DNA of 64,000 nt from Unio delphinus (GCA_029339505.1 JAQISU010000118.1:5993501-6057500); one strand, 5' to 3'; counted from the first letter of the stretch, positions 12,384-28,859 are shown. The notes: generated from the letters alone by a model not told the origin. A program made the numbers and translations.

Positions 12384-14177
12384 AAAAAAACAAGCTTGTA
12401 AAAACTTAATAAACAATTTATTGAGCACAAATATTTTCCAGAAAAGAAAACTAAACTTACGATTTTAAGAATCAATTCCCAAGTTAATCCAAAAATAATT
12501 CAAAATATAATCCACTAGTGAAATTGCAAACGTCCTGGTAATAAAATATCCTAATAATTCCCAGTTCGAGTCTTAGTGAAGCATCCAAGATGGAAGACAA
12601 TGTCACGTGATGAAGTCAGTTCTGGTCTTATGAAATTCAATGAGCACAATTATTTTCCAGATAAATAACCAAAAAAATCCTCTTGATCCAAACGAATTGA
12701 AATTAATTTCAGTAATTTAAAATAACTCAAAATAATACAACTTAATATTCAAACAGCCCAACTTCTACTAAATAGTTCGCTCCAAACATAGTTTATAAAC
12801 CTGTTTTTACTTAGCAAGGAAGAGATCACATGATCTTCTAGAATCTTTAGAACAAATTTACGTTCAAAAAATTTCGTGCACACCGTATGACCCAACTGAA
12901 ATTAGAAAGATGTTTATAACAAAGCTCCATAATGTCCTTGGTTACAATTCTTACATCATTTTTTGTAAACAGACTTCGATGATGATGATGTTCTCTCCGA
13001 CCTCGTTGAATTGAACGAGTTTAAACAGAAGCTGACACCTTCTCGCAGGCAAAAGGTTATTGACGGTATATCTTTTAGCACGTCTTCAAAGGGACAGACC
13101 TCGTCTGCCCCATGTACACTTACCCTTTGCCTAGAGTAGATATTATAGTGAAGTGAACTGACCCACTGCCAGAGTAGAAAAAAATCCCAAACCAAACACA
13201 ATTTGTCATTAGCATACCACATCATATAAAATTAGAGCATTTTATATCGACAATACTTATGAATTAATATGTGTCCCTTAGTGAAAACCACTTGTGAATT
13301 ACAATGCGTCCTCTATTGAAAACCTCGCGAGAATTATTGTCATTTAGTGAAAATCACGTGTGATTACTGTCATTTAGTGAAAAACATGTGTTAATTAATA
13401 TGACTTCTAGTATATAACTACTATTAAATACACAATAGTTTTAAAATACTGAAGGTTGGACAATTTGAACTTGTTTATAGTATAATGGTAGCCGGCCAAA
13501 TACCTGACATTAGCCTGGATGCCTGACACGCCATAGCGTCTATAAATCACGCGATACCTCAAACCAGGTTCTAATAAATAAAATTATGAATAAACTTTAA
13601 TGGTATTCCAAATAATTTCCAATTATGATGGTGTTGATGTGCCTGTAACGGCTGGTAGTCTGTCATGTACTAATATATCAATGGCCTGAATGGTAATGAT
13701 GTGTCAACAATCTATCGTTAAATCACAATAATATAATCTAAGGTTTCTTGCTTGTATTTAACTATAATTCCCAGTTAATGTCTCTTTCCGATAACGTTTT
13801 AAAGCACATTGTTTTTCAAGAGAAGATGAATCTAAATTAATTAATATCAGCCCAAATCAAACACTTGAGCACAACAAATGATTATGTCTAAAGGTCTTAC
13901 AACACCAATGAACAAGTACTAGATTGACGAGATTATAGAAAAGAAACTAAAACACAAAAAGCAAGCCAGGATGTATGACAAAAATTAATTTCCAGCACAA
14001 TCCAAGCAAGAATTATGCAAGGCATGTTACTAAATTATAACAAAGGAAATGGTAAACTCAGTTTAGACCAAAATAAATATATTTGCTTCTATAAATAATG
14101 ATCCTAATATTAAACCCAATGAATAAAATAAAATCAATGATTCTGATCAAGTAGACACGAACCTGATTTTGGGGAAG
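12384..14177. other. Intergenic with faint internal duplications
   Basis: Two stretches near 12,415 and 12,645 share TTGAGCACAAATATTTTCCAG-like text and similar downstream words, so they may be copies of one unknown element. At 13,262-13,420 four degenerate ~35-bp units share TCATTTAGTGAAAA. No gene recognised. Confidence 0.4.
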
Positions 14178-14737
14178 GTCTATAACAAAATAACATTATA
14201 CATACCTCATATAATAAAATACCATTATACATACCTCATATAATAAAATAACATTATACATACCTCATATAATAAAATACCATTATACATACCTCATATA
14301 ATAAAATACCATTATGCAAACCCCTTATAACAAAAGACCATTATACAAACCTCATATAACAAAATACCCTTATACATACATACCTCATATAATAAAATAC
14401 CATTATACATACCTCATATAATAAAATACCATTATACCTCATATAACAAAATATCATTATACATACCTCATATAACAAAATACCATTATACCTCATATAA
14501 CAAAATACCATTATACATACCTCATATAACAAAATACCATTATACATACCTCATATAACAAAATACATTATACATACCTCATATAACAAAATACCATTAT
14601 ACATACCTCATATAACAAAATACCATTATACATACCTCATATAACAAAATACCATTATACATACCTCATATAATAAAATACCATTATACATACCTCATAT
14701 AATAAAATACCATTATACATACCTCATATAATAAAAT
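14178..14737. repeat. 29-bp minisatellite, ~19 copies
   Basis: Unit core ATTATACATACCTCATATAA followed by (T/C)AAAATACC. Some units are shortened, for example near 14,429 and 14,489. Confidence 0.95.
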
Positions 14738-17043
<2,306 letters not shown>

Positions 17044-17364
17044 TCATGGTAATATATAACGTTTGACCATGGTAATATATAACGTTTGACCATGGTAATA
17101 TATAACGTTTGACCATGGTAATATATAACGTTTGACCATGGTAATATATAACATTTGACCATGGTAATATATAACATTTGACCATGGTAATATATAACGT
17201 TTGACCATGGTAATATATAACGTTTGACCATGGTAATATATAACATTTGACCATGGTAATATATAACGTTTGACCATGGTAATATATAACGTTTGACCAT
17301 GGTAATATATAACATTTGACCATGGTAATATATAAAGTTTGACCATGGTAGTATATAACGTTTA
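17044..17364. repeat. 23-bp minisatellite, ~14 copies
   Basis: Unit CATGGTAATATATAACGTTT plus GAC. The only common variant is ACATTT for ACGTTT. Three minus-strand frames stay open across it; these are artefacts of a unit free of stops on that strand. Confidence 0.95.
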
Positions 17365-18164
17365 ACCCTCTTAAACGGTCCGATATAATGGCACACAATA
17401 CATCTCATTCATGTCTGACCATGTCGGGTCTGCTAACATTTGGTGTCCTTGGCAAGACACGTGCTCTTATTTCACAATAAAAAAAAGACAAAATCTAGAC
17501 AAAATTGATTTAAACGGGCTCGACCTAAGCAAACGTGAGCGTCTCTGATACACTGAATACATGTATGAGTCATCCACTCTATATAGAAATCCCCAAGTTT
17601 TATCGACCTTAATATTACCTGGATCTAATTTTAGCTTGACCGGGGTTTTCCGTGTGGTAAAATTATGTATAAATTATGCTATCAGTGGAATTATTGTAAT
17701 CAACAAGGTGACAGTATGGATTAGGATATGCCTATGCAACAGGTGTGATGTTCCTCCCCCCCCCCCCCCCAAAAAAAAAACCCCCAAACAAACAGATAAA
17801 CAAAAACCACACCAACAGGAACGCAAACAGTATTGTCTTCAATTCTACGATAATAATTGATTCAGTAACTTTTATCGACTGAATAGACAATATTTAAATG
17901 CAGTGAGTGGTGGTGGTGGTGATGATAATAGGCTTCTAGCATACTACAGGAACCAAAACAGAGTTTAAATATGTAGCAATCTGACACAGAGAGTTCTCAG
18001 TTTAATCGGGGTGATTTTTGTATAGTCGGCTACTTAAGTAGATGTGTGTGCCTGCCAAAAGTAAAATGATTTATTTTATGAAATTTAGTTTGGGTCGATA
18101 TATGCAGGTGCTCGAGTAAAGCAACCCTCAGTTATCTGTGATTCTAATGGTATCGTTGTCCTAA
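17365..18164. other. Intergenic, includes a poly-C/poly-A run
   Basis: A C15 run followed by A10 lies at about 17,756-17,780. No gene recognised. Confidence 0.5.
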
Positions 18165-18300
18165 AAAGTTATACCGAACACTTGTACAAAATGGTACTAG
18201 CAGCTGTCTAACTATGCATTACGAGGTTATTGTTATGACTGGTCTGCGGCCGGTTATTAGGATAATGAGACTTGGTATGACCTGATGTCAACACATGCGT
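18165..18300 (+). mobile_element. SINE family A body fragment
   Basis: The words GTTATACCGAACACTTGTAC, AAATGGTACTAGCAGCTG, GACTGGTC and GATAATG appear in the same order as in the fuller copies at 22,505 and 43,898. The tRNA-like head and CA tail are missing. Confidence 0.65.
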
Positions 18301-18778
18301 GCGCGCGCGATTCAGTGTATACTAGATTTTACATATACGGATTCCTTCACTAGTACATTACTATTAACAATATTGTTTTCTCTCGCTATGCTGTATCATG
18401 GAAAAAGCTGCTATTGCTGACTGCAGTTCTGGGGAAAAGGTAAGGTGAATATGTAATTCTGGAAACTGTATTCTCTAAGATGTAGGTGCATGGTTGTACT
18501 ATCAATATTCTGCTACGCTCAGACCGAAATTTCCGTTTTCTAAATGAATTTAACACGATACACAAGTTCATCGCAATCCCCTTTGCTTTCCGTTGCTGCC
18601 TCAGCTCTCTTGCTTAAGGGACAAAATACAAAGAAATCTGAAATGACAGTAAAATAAGTATTTGAGCTGAGAACAAAACAAGAATCTGAACTTACACCAA
18701 TTAACCTGCAATAATATTGTTCATTGTAACGATATGCTTACACTTTCCTTGGGATTTGTACATAGTGTTCATACTATC
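18301..18778. other. Intergenic, no gene recognised
   Basis: Only a short GC-alternating patch near 18,297-18,309 is visible. Confidence 0.5.
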
Positions 18779-19230
18779 AATGACATACCAATACCATACT
18801 ACCAATGATATACCAATACCATAATACCAATGATATACCAATACAATAATACCAATGACATACCAATACCATAATACCAATGATATACCAATACCATAAT
18901 ACCAATGATATACCAATACAATAATACCAATGACATACCAATACCATAATACCAATGATATACCAATACCATAATACCAATGATATACCAATACAATAAT
19001 ACCAATGATATACCAATACCATAATACCAATGATATACCAATACCATAATACCAATGACATACCAATACCATACTACCAATGATATACCAATACCATAAT
19101 ACCAATGATATACCAATACCATAATACCAATGATATACCAATACAATAATACCAATGACATACCAATACCATAATACCAATGATATACCAATACCATAAT
19201 ACCAATGATATACCAATGCGATAATACCAA
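18779..19230. repeat. 25-bp minisatellite, ~18 copies
   Basis: Unit ACCAATGATATACCAATACC plus ATAAT, itself an imperfect dimer of an ACCAAT(N)5-8 half-unit. Because 25 is not a multiple of three, the minus-strand frames repeat every 25 codons. Confidence 0.95.
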
Positions 19231-19278
19231 TGATATAGAGTTACAAACGCTTGTCAACACTATATGGTACCTGTCTAG

Positions 19279-19522
19279 GTTACAAGACACACATACTGTA
19301 ATGTATTTAATGGGTTACTAGACACACATACTGTAATGTATTTAATGGGTTACAAGACACACATACTGTAATGTATTTAATGGGTTACTAGACACACATA
19401 CTGTCATGTATTTAATGGGTTACTAGACACACATACTGTAATGTATTTAATGGGTTACAAGACACACATACTGTAATATATTTAATGGGTTACAAGACAC
19501 ACATACTGTAATGTATTTAATT
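19279..19522. repeat. 35-bp minisatellite, 7 copies
   Basis: Unit core TTACTAGACACACATACTGT followed by AATGTATTTAATGGG. Units differ almost only at the CTAG/CAAG position. Confidence 0.95.
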
Positions 19523-19617
19523 AATTTGTTGTTGCTGGTTTTTTTTTTAAACCTATTATAATGTTCTAAAATTGAATATTGTTATTACATCATACATGAA
19601 AATGTCCAAAAGACCGC

Positions 19618-19622
19618 ATCTC

Positions 19623-19710
<88 letters not shown>
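19618..19710. repeat. (TC)n microsatellite
   Basis: About 46 TC units with one CCC interruption. Confidence 0.95.
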
Positions 19711-19712
<2 letters not shown>

Positions 19713-19849
19713 GCGCGCGCACTTCCTCTTTCTGTTGTCGGTTTCACTTGACTTTCATTCATAGTTCCAGAGATATCGTCGTATGAAACAAGGAAAAATG
19801 CACTATGCTGGTCTTTTCATGGATTTTTGGCAGTATCGTATCGTGCTAG

Positions 19850-19853
<4 letters not shown>

Positions 19854-19923
<70 letters not shown>
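19854..19923. repeat. (GA)n microsatellite
   Basis: About 35 GA units. With the TC run 144 bp to the left it forms an imperfect inverted pair. Confidence 0.95.
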
Positions 19924-21790
<1,867 letters not shown>

Positions 21791-22504
21791 TGACCTTTTG
21801 AATATCTGGTCAAATAGAGGAGATATTGTCAAAGCGGTGTTGAGTTTGCTTCGAATTTCTTTCATAGGTAAGAGTTGAGTGGGGAAATCGAATGTATGAA
21901 TGGCTACGTAGATATCTATACATAAGCTATATCACCCCTCCTGTCTTAAACCTTTGTAAGTACACATTCCAGTACTCTATACAGCACATAAAATTACTCC
22001 GAAAAATGCTGACAAGTAAATTAGGAGCTGAGGTATCATTACTCTGATGTTTAGGTCAAAGTAACTTAATGGTTGAAAAAATATATTGATCAAGGTAAAC
22101 GGAAAACAAAAACGCTGGCTCAAATTGATCCTCTGTCGGTCATTCCTTAACAGCCTAACCGAACTTGATTACTTAGTAGGACACCATAATCGTAGCATCG
22201 CTACGCTCCTTTCTTACACGTGGGTGCCTGACATTTCAAAATTTTACTCAAAGAATCCATGATGCTGAACCTAAATGAAGCATAACCATAGTGATAAATC
22301 TGGTTAATGCATTACTGACAACACAGCAAAGGGACTTTCATCTATAAGACTTTCTAGGGTATAATTGTAGGGAGAGTGAAGGACGTGCTTTGTACTGTGT
22401 AAGTAAGGCAGTTTCATTGGCAAGGTAGAAATCATTCAACAATATCAAAGGTTATTATCAGCTGAAATTTAAGTACAACCACATTTTCCCGGTCATGATT
22501 CTGA
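21791..22504. other. Intergenic, no gene recognised
   Basis: Nothing supported. Confidence 0.5.
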
Positions 22505-22798
22505 TGACCGTTCCATTGACCTAAGTGGTTAGAGCGTCCGCCTCGGATGTGGGAGATTTTGGGATCGAACTTATAAAAATGGTACTAGTAGCTGCCTTGC
22601 TTTTGCGCTCAACATTGAGGGTAGTGTCAGAACTTGTCTGCCTGGTGTCTGGATAATGTGACTGAGTGGGGCATGATGCTACATGTCTGTGGCATGATAC
22701 CTCCGTGATTGACACAATTATATATGCTGCCACACTGCAGACATGAAAGCAATATGACTAAAATTGATAAATCTTCTTTTAAAATCCAAACACACACG

Positions 22799-22853
<55 letters not shown>
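22505..22853 (+). mobile_element. SINE family A, near full length with (CA)n tail
   Basis: The tRNA-like head has an A-box (TGACCTAAGTGGTTAGAGCG) and a weak B-box (GGGATCGAAC). The body contains AAATGGTACTAGTAGCTGCC, GGATAATGTGACTGAGTGGG and CACTGCAGACATGAAAGCAA, and the element ends in about 30 CA units (22,791-22,853). Order and text match the copies at 35,385, 43,898 and 58,720. Confidence 0.85.
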
Positions 22854-22855
<2 letters not shown>

Positions 22856-23337
22856 CTGATTCGCAGTACTGACAACTAAGTTTAGGAAAAAGTATGTTCA
22901 ACATGGTCGGATAATAAAACCCTTAGTTCACAAAATAAAAAAAGAGAAAGACAATTTAGCATTGTATCTTTTGCCGAGATGACGTCTTATGTAATACGAC
23001 ACCTATTTAATGAAAGCACATTTAATCACAATAACATTTAACATAAACGGCTGTCCATTGTAAATTCAAAACTCAGTGGCAGACTGGAAGTGGGAGGTTT
23101 TTTGTGACATGATATACACAATGAAGCTGAGCTCAATCTCTTGGTTTTACATATTTCTATATTTGTATTAATGTTATGGTGATAAAATGGGATCTTTTCT
23201 TAACGGAAGAACTAAACGAGAACAAGTAATAACAAATAATTTTATCAGTGGGTAGATATGCTTCTGTAGCTTCAAGTCCATACTTTTTGTAAAAACTAAT
23301 ACTTGTTATCTATGTCCTGGTTATGGTCAAGAACTCC
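22854..23337. other. Intergenic, no gene recognised
   Basis: Nothing supported. Confidence 0.5.
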
Positions 23338-23448
23338 TATCTATCTATCTCTATCTATCCCTTAGTCTTGCCGACCGTTGGGGCACCACTGATGACCTGA
23401 CAACCAGCTTCCTCCATTCCAATCTGTTCTCTGATACTCTCACTGTGG

Positions 23449-25356
23449 TCACTCAGCTTCAGTCCAACACTCTGAGATGTTATCCTCCCATCTTTTCCTC
23501 TGTCTTCCTCTCCTTCGCCCTCCCTGCACAGTACCTTGCATGATTGTCTTAGCAAGCCCTGTTGATCGTGTGACATGTCCATACCATTTCATTTTGCGCT
23601 TTTTCACAATGGTCAATAGCTCTTCATAGGGCCCAATGGCTTGCTTAATTCTGTTTCCCACTTCCTCATTCGTGACATGATCTCTATATATAATGCCAAG
23701 CAACCTTCGAAAGCATCTCATTTCAACAGCTTTTATCCTCCTTTCGAGATCCGCTGTGAGGGTCCATGACTCACAGGCATATAGGAATACAGATGCAACC
23801 AAGGAGCGCATCAGTCTGAATTTTGAGCTGAATGAGGTGTTTCTGTCTTTCCAAACTGTCTTCAGCCTTGCCATTGCTGTTATTGTCAGCGCAATCCTGG
23901 ACAATATTTATGGTTTCGATCCCACGTCTGCCACGATGGCTCCTAAGTACTTGTATCTATTAACTGTTTCCAGTTTTCGGCATCTAATCATGATATCAGT
24001 GCTGATGCCACTGGTGTTGTTGGTAAACAATTTGTTCTTCTCTGCACTGATTTCCATACCAAAAGCAGTAGCTGTACTGTCCAGTTTTTCCACCAACTGA
24101 GCTAGCTCCTCATTTCCTGTAAGGCCATCGATGTCATCAGCAAAGCGCATATTCGTTATTATTCTTCCTCCAATACTCACAGTTCCTTCATGGTCTTCCA
24201 GTGCATCTGTCATGATTCTTTCAAGGAAGATGTTGAAGAGAGTAGGTGAAAGCATGCAGCCCTGTCTGACTTCCACAGTTGTCCTAAACCAATCTCCTAT
24301 TTGACCGTTGAAGCATACTGCGCTGGTGGCCTTGCTGTAACGGCTTTCTATGACTTTGATCAGGTTAGCGTTGATGTTGTACAGCTTCATGGTGGACCAA
24401 AGGGCTACATGCCATACCCTGTCAAACGCCTTCTTGAAATCTACAAAGACATGATAAAGGTCTTGTTGTTGCTGGAGGTATTTCCCACATAGTATTCTCA
24501 GGTTGAAAATTTGTTCAGTTGTGCTTCGCCCTGGTCTGAAACCTGCCTGTTCTTCAGCTATGATTTCCTCTGCCCGCGGCTTCAGTCTGTTTAATATGAT
24601 TTTTAGCATGACTTTGCTTGGGTGGCATATAAGACTGATCGTACGATAGTTCTGACATTGCTGCAAATTGCTCTTTTTCAGGAGAGTTACTATGAGTGAC
24701 TGAGTCCATGGTGTTAGCCATTCCCCTGTCTGCCAGATATTGTTGCAGATTGTTAGTAGAGCGCTTATCATGGCTTCACCCCCTTCTTGGACTAGTTCTG
24801 CAGGAATATTGTCTACTCCTGCTGCCTTCCCTTTTTTCAATGCTTTCACTGCAGCCTCTACTTCTTCTCAGAGGATGGGGTAGTTGTCAGTGTTGGTCAC
24901 TGATGGGGTGTTGAGTATGTCTTGGTCCCTTGTAGGTCTGTGGTTGTACAGGTCTGAGCAGTATTCTATCCATCACTTAAGAATGTCCTGTTCTTCTGTA
25001 AGACATTTCCCTCCCTTATCTTGAATGATGGAGGAGCGTCCTTGTTTGACACTGGTCAGGTCTTTCACCAGTTGGTATGCTTTTTTGCTATTATTTTTCT
25101 TTAGATTGTTTTCTATATCTTTACACTGGTCTTCAATCCATGTCTCCCTTGCCTTTCTCGTGCTTTTCTTGATAACCTGGTTGATTTCCCTGTATTGTTT
25201 TGCTCCTTCTACTTCTGACTTCTTCTTCTTTAGCTCTCGACGCTTGTTACACAGAAAAAGTATGTCAGTTGTAACCCAAGGTTTCTTTGGTCGTCGATGT
25301 TTGCCAAGGATCTCACTGGCTGTTTGGGTCACTGCTATGTTAAATGTGTCGATCAT
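23449..25356 (-). pseudogene. RTE-like reverse transcriptase and C-terminal domain, broken
   Basis: A lysine-rich linker (25,356-24,973) precedes the RT core (24,849-23,911). The core shows KGKAAGVDNIPAELV, GFRPGRSTTEQIF, FVDFKKAFDRVWH, RQGCMLSP and the catalytic FADD at 24,133-24,144. After a stop at 23,908-23,910 the same frame continues with a C-terminal domain (YACESWTL, KMKWYGHVTRS, GRRRGRQRKRW). Two stops, at about 24,970 and 24,868, are TGA where related elements have an arginine codon, consistent with C-to-T decay of CGA. RT motifs are otherwise intact, so the copy is not ancient. Confidence 0.88.
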
Positions 25357-25439
25357 TGTGACTATAACTGTGTTCTCTGCACTAAGAAGTAACAGTGGTG
25401 CAAATTTCCATCTTATACTTGCCTGGACATTTTTAGAGG

Positions 25440-26525
25440 TAGTCAGAGGGTCATCATCACTAAGTCATGGTCACTTCCAATGTCTGCTCCTGGGAAACTT
25501 CTTGTCTTGGCAATGTTTACGCTGGTGTGGAAACGTCTTTTCACCATGATATAATCAATCTGGTTATGGTGTTCTCCATTCGGGCTATGCCTGGTTCACC
25601 TTCTGGATGCTTTGTGTGGACCAAACGTGTTCATCAGCTTCAGATCATTGAAGCTGGAAAATTCCAGGAGCCTTAAGCCTCTGTCGTTGGTCTCTGCATT
25701 GTAGTAGCGTCCACATGTGCCTTTCCAGTTATCAACGGCATCCTCTCCTATTTTGGCATTCCAGTCTCCTTGCACCACAAGAATGTCTTTCTTTGGGGTC
25801 TGGTCCAGGACTTCTTGCAATTGGTCGTAGAAATCCTCTAATTCTTCAACATCATGGTCTGTAGTTGGAGCGTAAACTTGCACAATGGTGATATTGAGTG
25901 GTGTTGCCCTCAAGCGTATGATGATAAGCCTGCTGGAGACTGTCCGACAACTCATGACAGTGTTCACAGTGTCTTTTTGGACGAGAAATCCGACACCATG
26001 TTCATGTTTATCTTCTCTGCCAGAGTAGTATAGTTTAGGGCCATCTTGTGTTGATGTTTCCCCAAGGTTATTCCATTGTACGTCGCACAGTCCCAGGATG
26101 GTCCAATGGTATCTGTTCATTTCGTGTATTAGTTCCTCCACCTTTCCAGGCGTTCTTAATTTCCTGATGTTCCATGTTCCAATGCTGATGTTGTTTCTGA
26201 TTCGGAGTTTTGGTGGTGATCGTGCACCAGTAGCACACTTAACACCTCTGCCCTGGTGCAAGACAAAAGGCACGGTCCTTGTTCCTGGCGACGACCGATC
26301 CGGTATGGGTAGTGGTAAAGTTGTCATTGCATGTGGTGTGTCTTGGGCAATGAACCTGGCGGGGCCCATCCCTCTCCAGGCTGTTGACACAGCCGAACTC
26401 CACATAACTAGTGGCTCGCGTTGGTCCTGGACACATGGCCGTTGAGTCCTTCTTGGGACTCCTCCGCCCTGGGCGGTGACCTTATTGAGAAAGTTCATAC
26501 GCCCAATCAGGTACTGTGTCAGCAC
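25440..26525 (-). pseudogene. RTE-like endonuclease (EEP) domain, broken
   Basis: The frame 26525-25596 contains, from about residue 111, NISIGTWNIRKL, then VQWNNLGE, GVGFLVQKDTVN, VQVYAPTTDHD and GDWNAKIGE. These are the ordered motifs of AP-like endonucleases, which nick target DNA for reverse transcription. A stop at 25,596-25,598 falls where a tryptophan codon is expected; the same frame then continues through QIDYIMV to the catalytic GSDHDL at about 25,464-25,481 and soon ends. The first 110 codons show no domain and probably overlap the 5' leader. Confidence 0.85.
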
Positions 26526-26666
26526 CCTAGCCTTTGGTTATCCAAAACCTAACCCGCAAGGCAGCAGGGGACTCGTGGAGGGCAGGGTCGTCTATATCCC
26601 GTGCAAATGTGAACATCTGCCCACTGCCAAGAACTCCAGACGAACATAAATGTGAGACATTGACAC

Positions 26667-26798
26667 TAGTCGGGTTCCCTGCTTAGTATGCTTTAAACAG
26701 TGCAACGCAGGGAGCATACTAAACAGGGAACCAGACTGTGCCTGATTTAGTATAGCAGAGTGCAACGCAGGGAGCATACTAATCAGTGAACCAGACTA
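26667..26798. mobile_element. 132-bp MITE, Mutator-like (candidate)
   Basis: The terminal inverted repeats are 26 bp with 23 matches: the left begins TAGTCGGGTTCCCTGCTTAG, the right ends GAACCAGACTA. The element is flanked by an exact 9-bp duplication CATTGACAC (26,658-26,666 and 26,799-26,807). A 9-bp duplication with long inverted ends fits the Mutator superfamily. An internal 40-bp direct repeat (26,698-26,737 and 26,757-26,797) duplicates the right end. It is too short to encode a transposase. Confidence 0.82.
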
Positions 26799-26807
26799 CA
26801 TTGACAC

Positions 26808-27261
26808 AGGTAAGTTTTGCTGTGGGAGATAATGGATTATTTTTTCCAGAGAGAGAAATGAAAGCTCGAGTGACCAGTGTTGTGAATATTGTTTACCTAA
26901 TAAGCATTATACAAATCAAACTAATTGTATGTACGAGAAAAACAATATTTCATTTTTTCTGCGTGATTCTTTCCTGTTCTTTAGGAAAGCGTTACTTACG
27001 TAATTGTCTTGTTTGATAAAGAGCGTACATGTCATGGAAGACGGTAACTAAATGATTCACTCATTCAAAACGGGAGAACGTGAGAGGTCAATCAATCAAC
27101 AAACGTCCAATTATCAGAACAAAGATGCTTTATAGCTTGTCTCATTCAAAGTCCATCTCATACGGTCAATGTTCCTCTTTTATGAAAGGGCAATGTCTGA
27201 CGAGTGTTTTATTTATAGATTTAATATCTTCAATTAAAACACCATCACACGTTATGGACAG
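26808..27261. other. Intergenic, no gene recognised
   Basis: Nothing supported. Confidence 0.5.
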
Positions 27262-27360
27262 CTCCGGTGGCCTAAGTGGTTTAAGCGTCCACCTCGGATA
27301 CGGTAGGTCGCGGGTTCAAACTTTGGTCGAGTCATACCGAAGAATTTCATTGTAAATAAA
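27262..27360 (+). mobile_element. SINE family A head, truncated
   Basis: CCGGTGGCCTAAGTGGTTTA and GGTCGCGGGTTCAAAC are A- and B-box-like, followed by GTCGAGTCATACCGAAGA. The homology then stops, so this is a 5' portion only. The spacing does not fold as a functional tRNA. Confidence 0.75.
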
Positions 27361-28609
27361 ACTGAATATAATATTCTGAATTCCACAAGACGTGAGTTAT
27401 ATCTAGTTAGACAATTCCATCAGATTAGATTAATTAGACAATTCCATCAAATTGCTTCTAGAACATTCTGAGCTCAATATACTATGTCAACATCTTGAAA
27501 AGTAAAAAGAAGCAAAATGTAACACCTGTGATAATTTCTTCTACCTTTGTGTTATTGAAAATATTAAATTTAGCACATTAAGAAGGGATTTCCTGCACAC
27601 GACATAATTAACAAGATGGCGATTTAACATAATAAGAAATACCAACGTGTTTCATAGATGGATAAAAGTGTCCGATTGCATCAATAGAGCGGTACAACAT
27701 TTATTACGTAAGACTAGTTCTGATTTAGAAGTAGACCGACCCAGAATTTCTAGTCTTGCAAAGTCTTTCATATTTTTACTGAATAAACGAAAGTTGCGGA
27801 AAAAGCGACGAATAATACATATTTGCATGGCAAATAATACATCTTCAACCAAGTTTCGTCCCGCCTATCCCACGCCCCCTTATACGTGCACCGAATACAG
27901 AATAGTTGATACGCATCATTGTTTTACATGTTTGACGTCAACATTTGCTTCAATAAGACTGTAATAATAATTGGTTGTGTACTTTTCGTTTCGCACTCAG
28001 GTCACGTTTGCGTTATAGTTCGTTCAACTTTTTGTTTTTATAGGTCAAGTTCACGTTTTATTCCATACCTCACCAGTGTTGTATCACAAGGACATCAGAC
28101 ATTATTATTTTGCCACATCACATCGAACATTTCACTTTATGTTGTTGGGACAGCCTTTGCAAAACTATAGGTCTTATTTGGTATGAGGTAGAAACATTTT
28201 CTCGACATATATCGTGGAAACAGAGGTATTTCTCAATGCGCACCTTCCCACCCGACCCCTTCCGCGTTTGAGCTAAGTTATATGCGTACACGCTAAATAG
28301 AGCCCGGTGAAAACTATAACCAATTAATTTAAGGTTAGTAATAAGATGTGGCTGCGTCGTTAAGACGAATGTCGACCAATTTATTATTCGCGACTGAGCA
28401 AATTCAAAACAATATTTTGTCTGTCTTTAATACCAAGCAAATTGAGGCCGAAAGTCTGGTAATGATAACGATTTATTTTGGTAATCTTCTAGCTGAAAGA
28501 GGAATTTCGTTATACATTATCAAAGCGTGTTCAAGAAATGTTTCAATTACTTTATGCTTTATTTATAATATCATTTCTATAAAAAAAAGTTATGTTAACA
28601 AATTTAACA
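27361..28609. other. Intergenic; one half of a ~65-bp direct repeat
   Basis: The segment 28,021-28,085 (AAGTTCACGTTTTATTCCAT plus ACCTC..AGTGTTGTATCA) recurs at 28,764-28,828 with few changes. The rest shows no gene. The 100-codon frames at 27,650-27,960 occur on both strands and have no domain. Confidence 0.5.
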
Positions 28610-28756
28610 CTGCACCGGTGGCCTAGTGGTTAGAGAATCCGCCTCGGTTGTGGGAGGTCGTGGGTTTGATCCACGGCCGAGTCATACCAATGACTTGTAA
28701 AAATGGTACTAACGGCTGCCTCGCTTGGCAATCAGCATGAAGAGGTTAGTGTTAGT
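28610..28756 (+). mobile_element. SINE family A, 5' half
   Basis: GCACCGGTGGCCTAGTGGTT (A-box region) and GTGGGTTTGATCCACGGCC (B-box region) are followed by the family words GTCATACCAATGACTTGTAA and AAATGGTACTAACGGCTGCC. It ends before the CA-tail body. Confidence 0.8.
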
Positions 28757-28859
28757 GTTAGTTTGTTCAACGTTTTTTTCTTACAGGTGAAATTCACGTT
28801 TTATTCCATACCTCGCGAGTGTTGTATCATAATGAAATCATTATATACACTAAGTCGCT

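Larger units (their letters stand above)
23338..26590 (-). mobile_element. RTE-like non-LTR retrotransposon, decayed
   Basis: On the minus strand the order is a 5' leader, an AP-type endonuclease, a linker, a reverse transcriptase, a C-terminal domain and a short (GATA)n 3' tail (plus 23,339-23,359, CTATCTATCTAT). A tetranucleotide tail and an endonuclease resembling that of 'craniofacial development protein 2-like' proteins fit the RTE clade; the clade call is inference. The length of about 3.25 kb is near full length. Nonsense codons at about 25,596, 24,970, 24,868 and 23,908, plus a disrupted endonuclease-RT junction (about 25,440-25,360), show it is inactive. Confidence 0.85.

Noticed and set aside
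23693..25676. Plus-strand frames of 60-174 codons
   Set aside because: Antisense shadows of the minus-strand RTE-like element, which has recognisable endonuclease and RT motifs.
28610..28690. tRNA gene
   Set aside because: A- and B-box-like words are present, but the segment does not form a tRNA fold and is followed by SINE body sequence shared with other copies.
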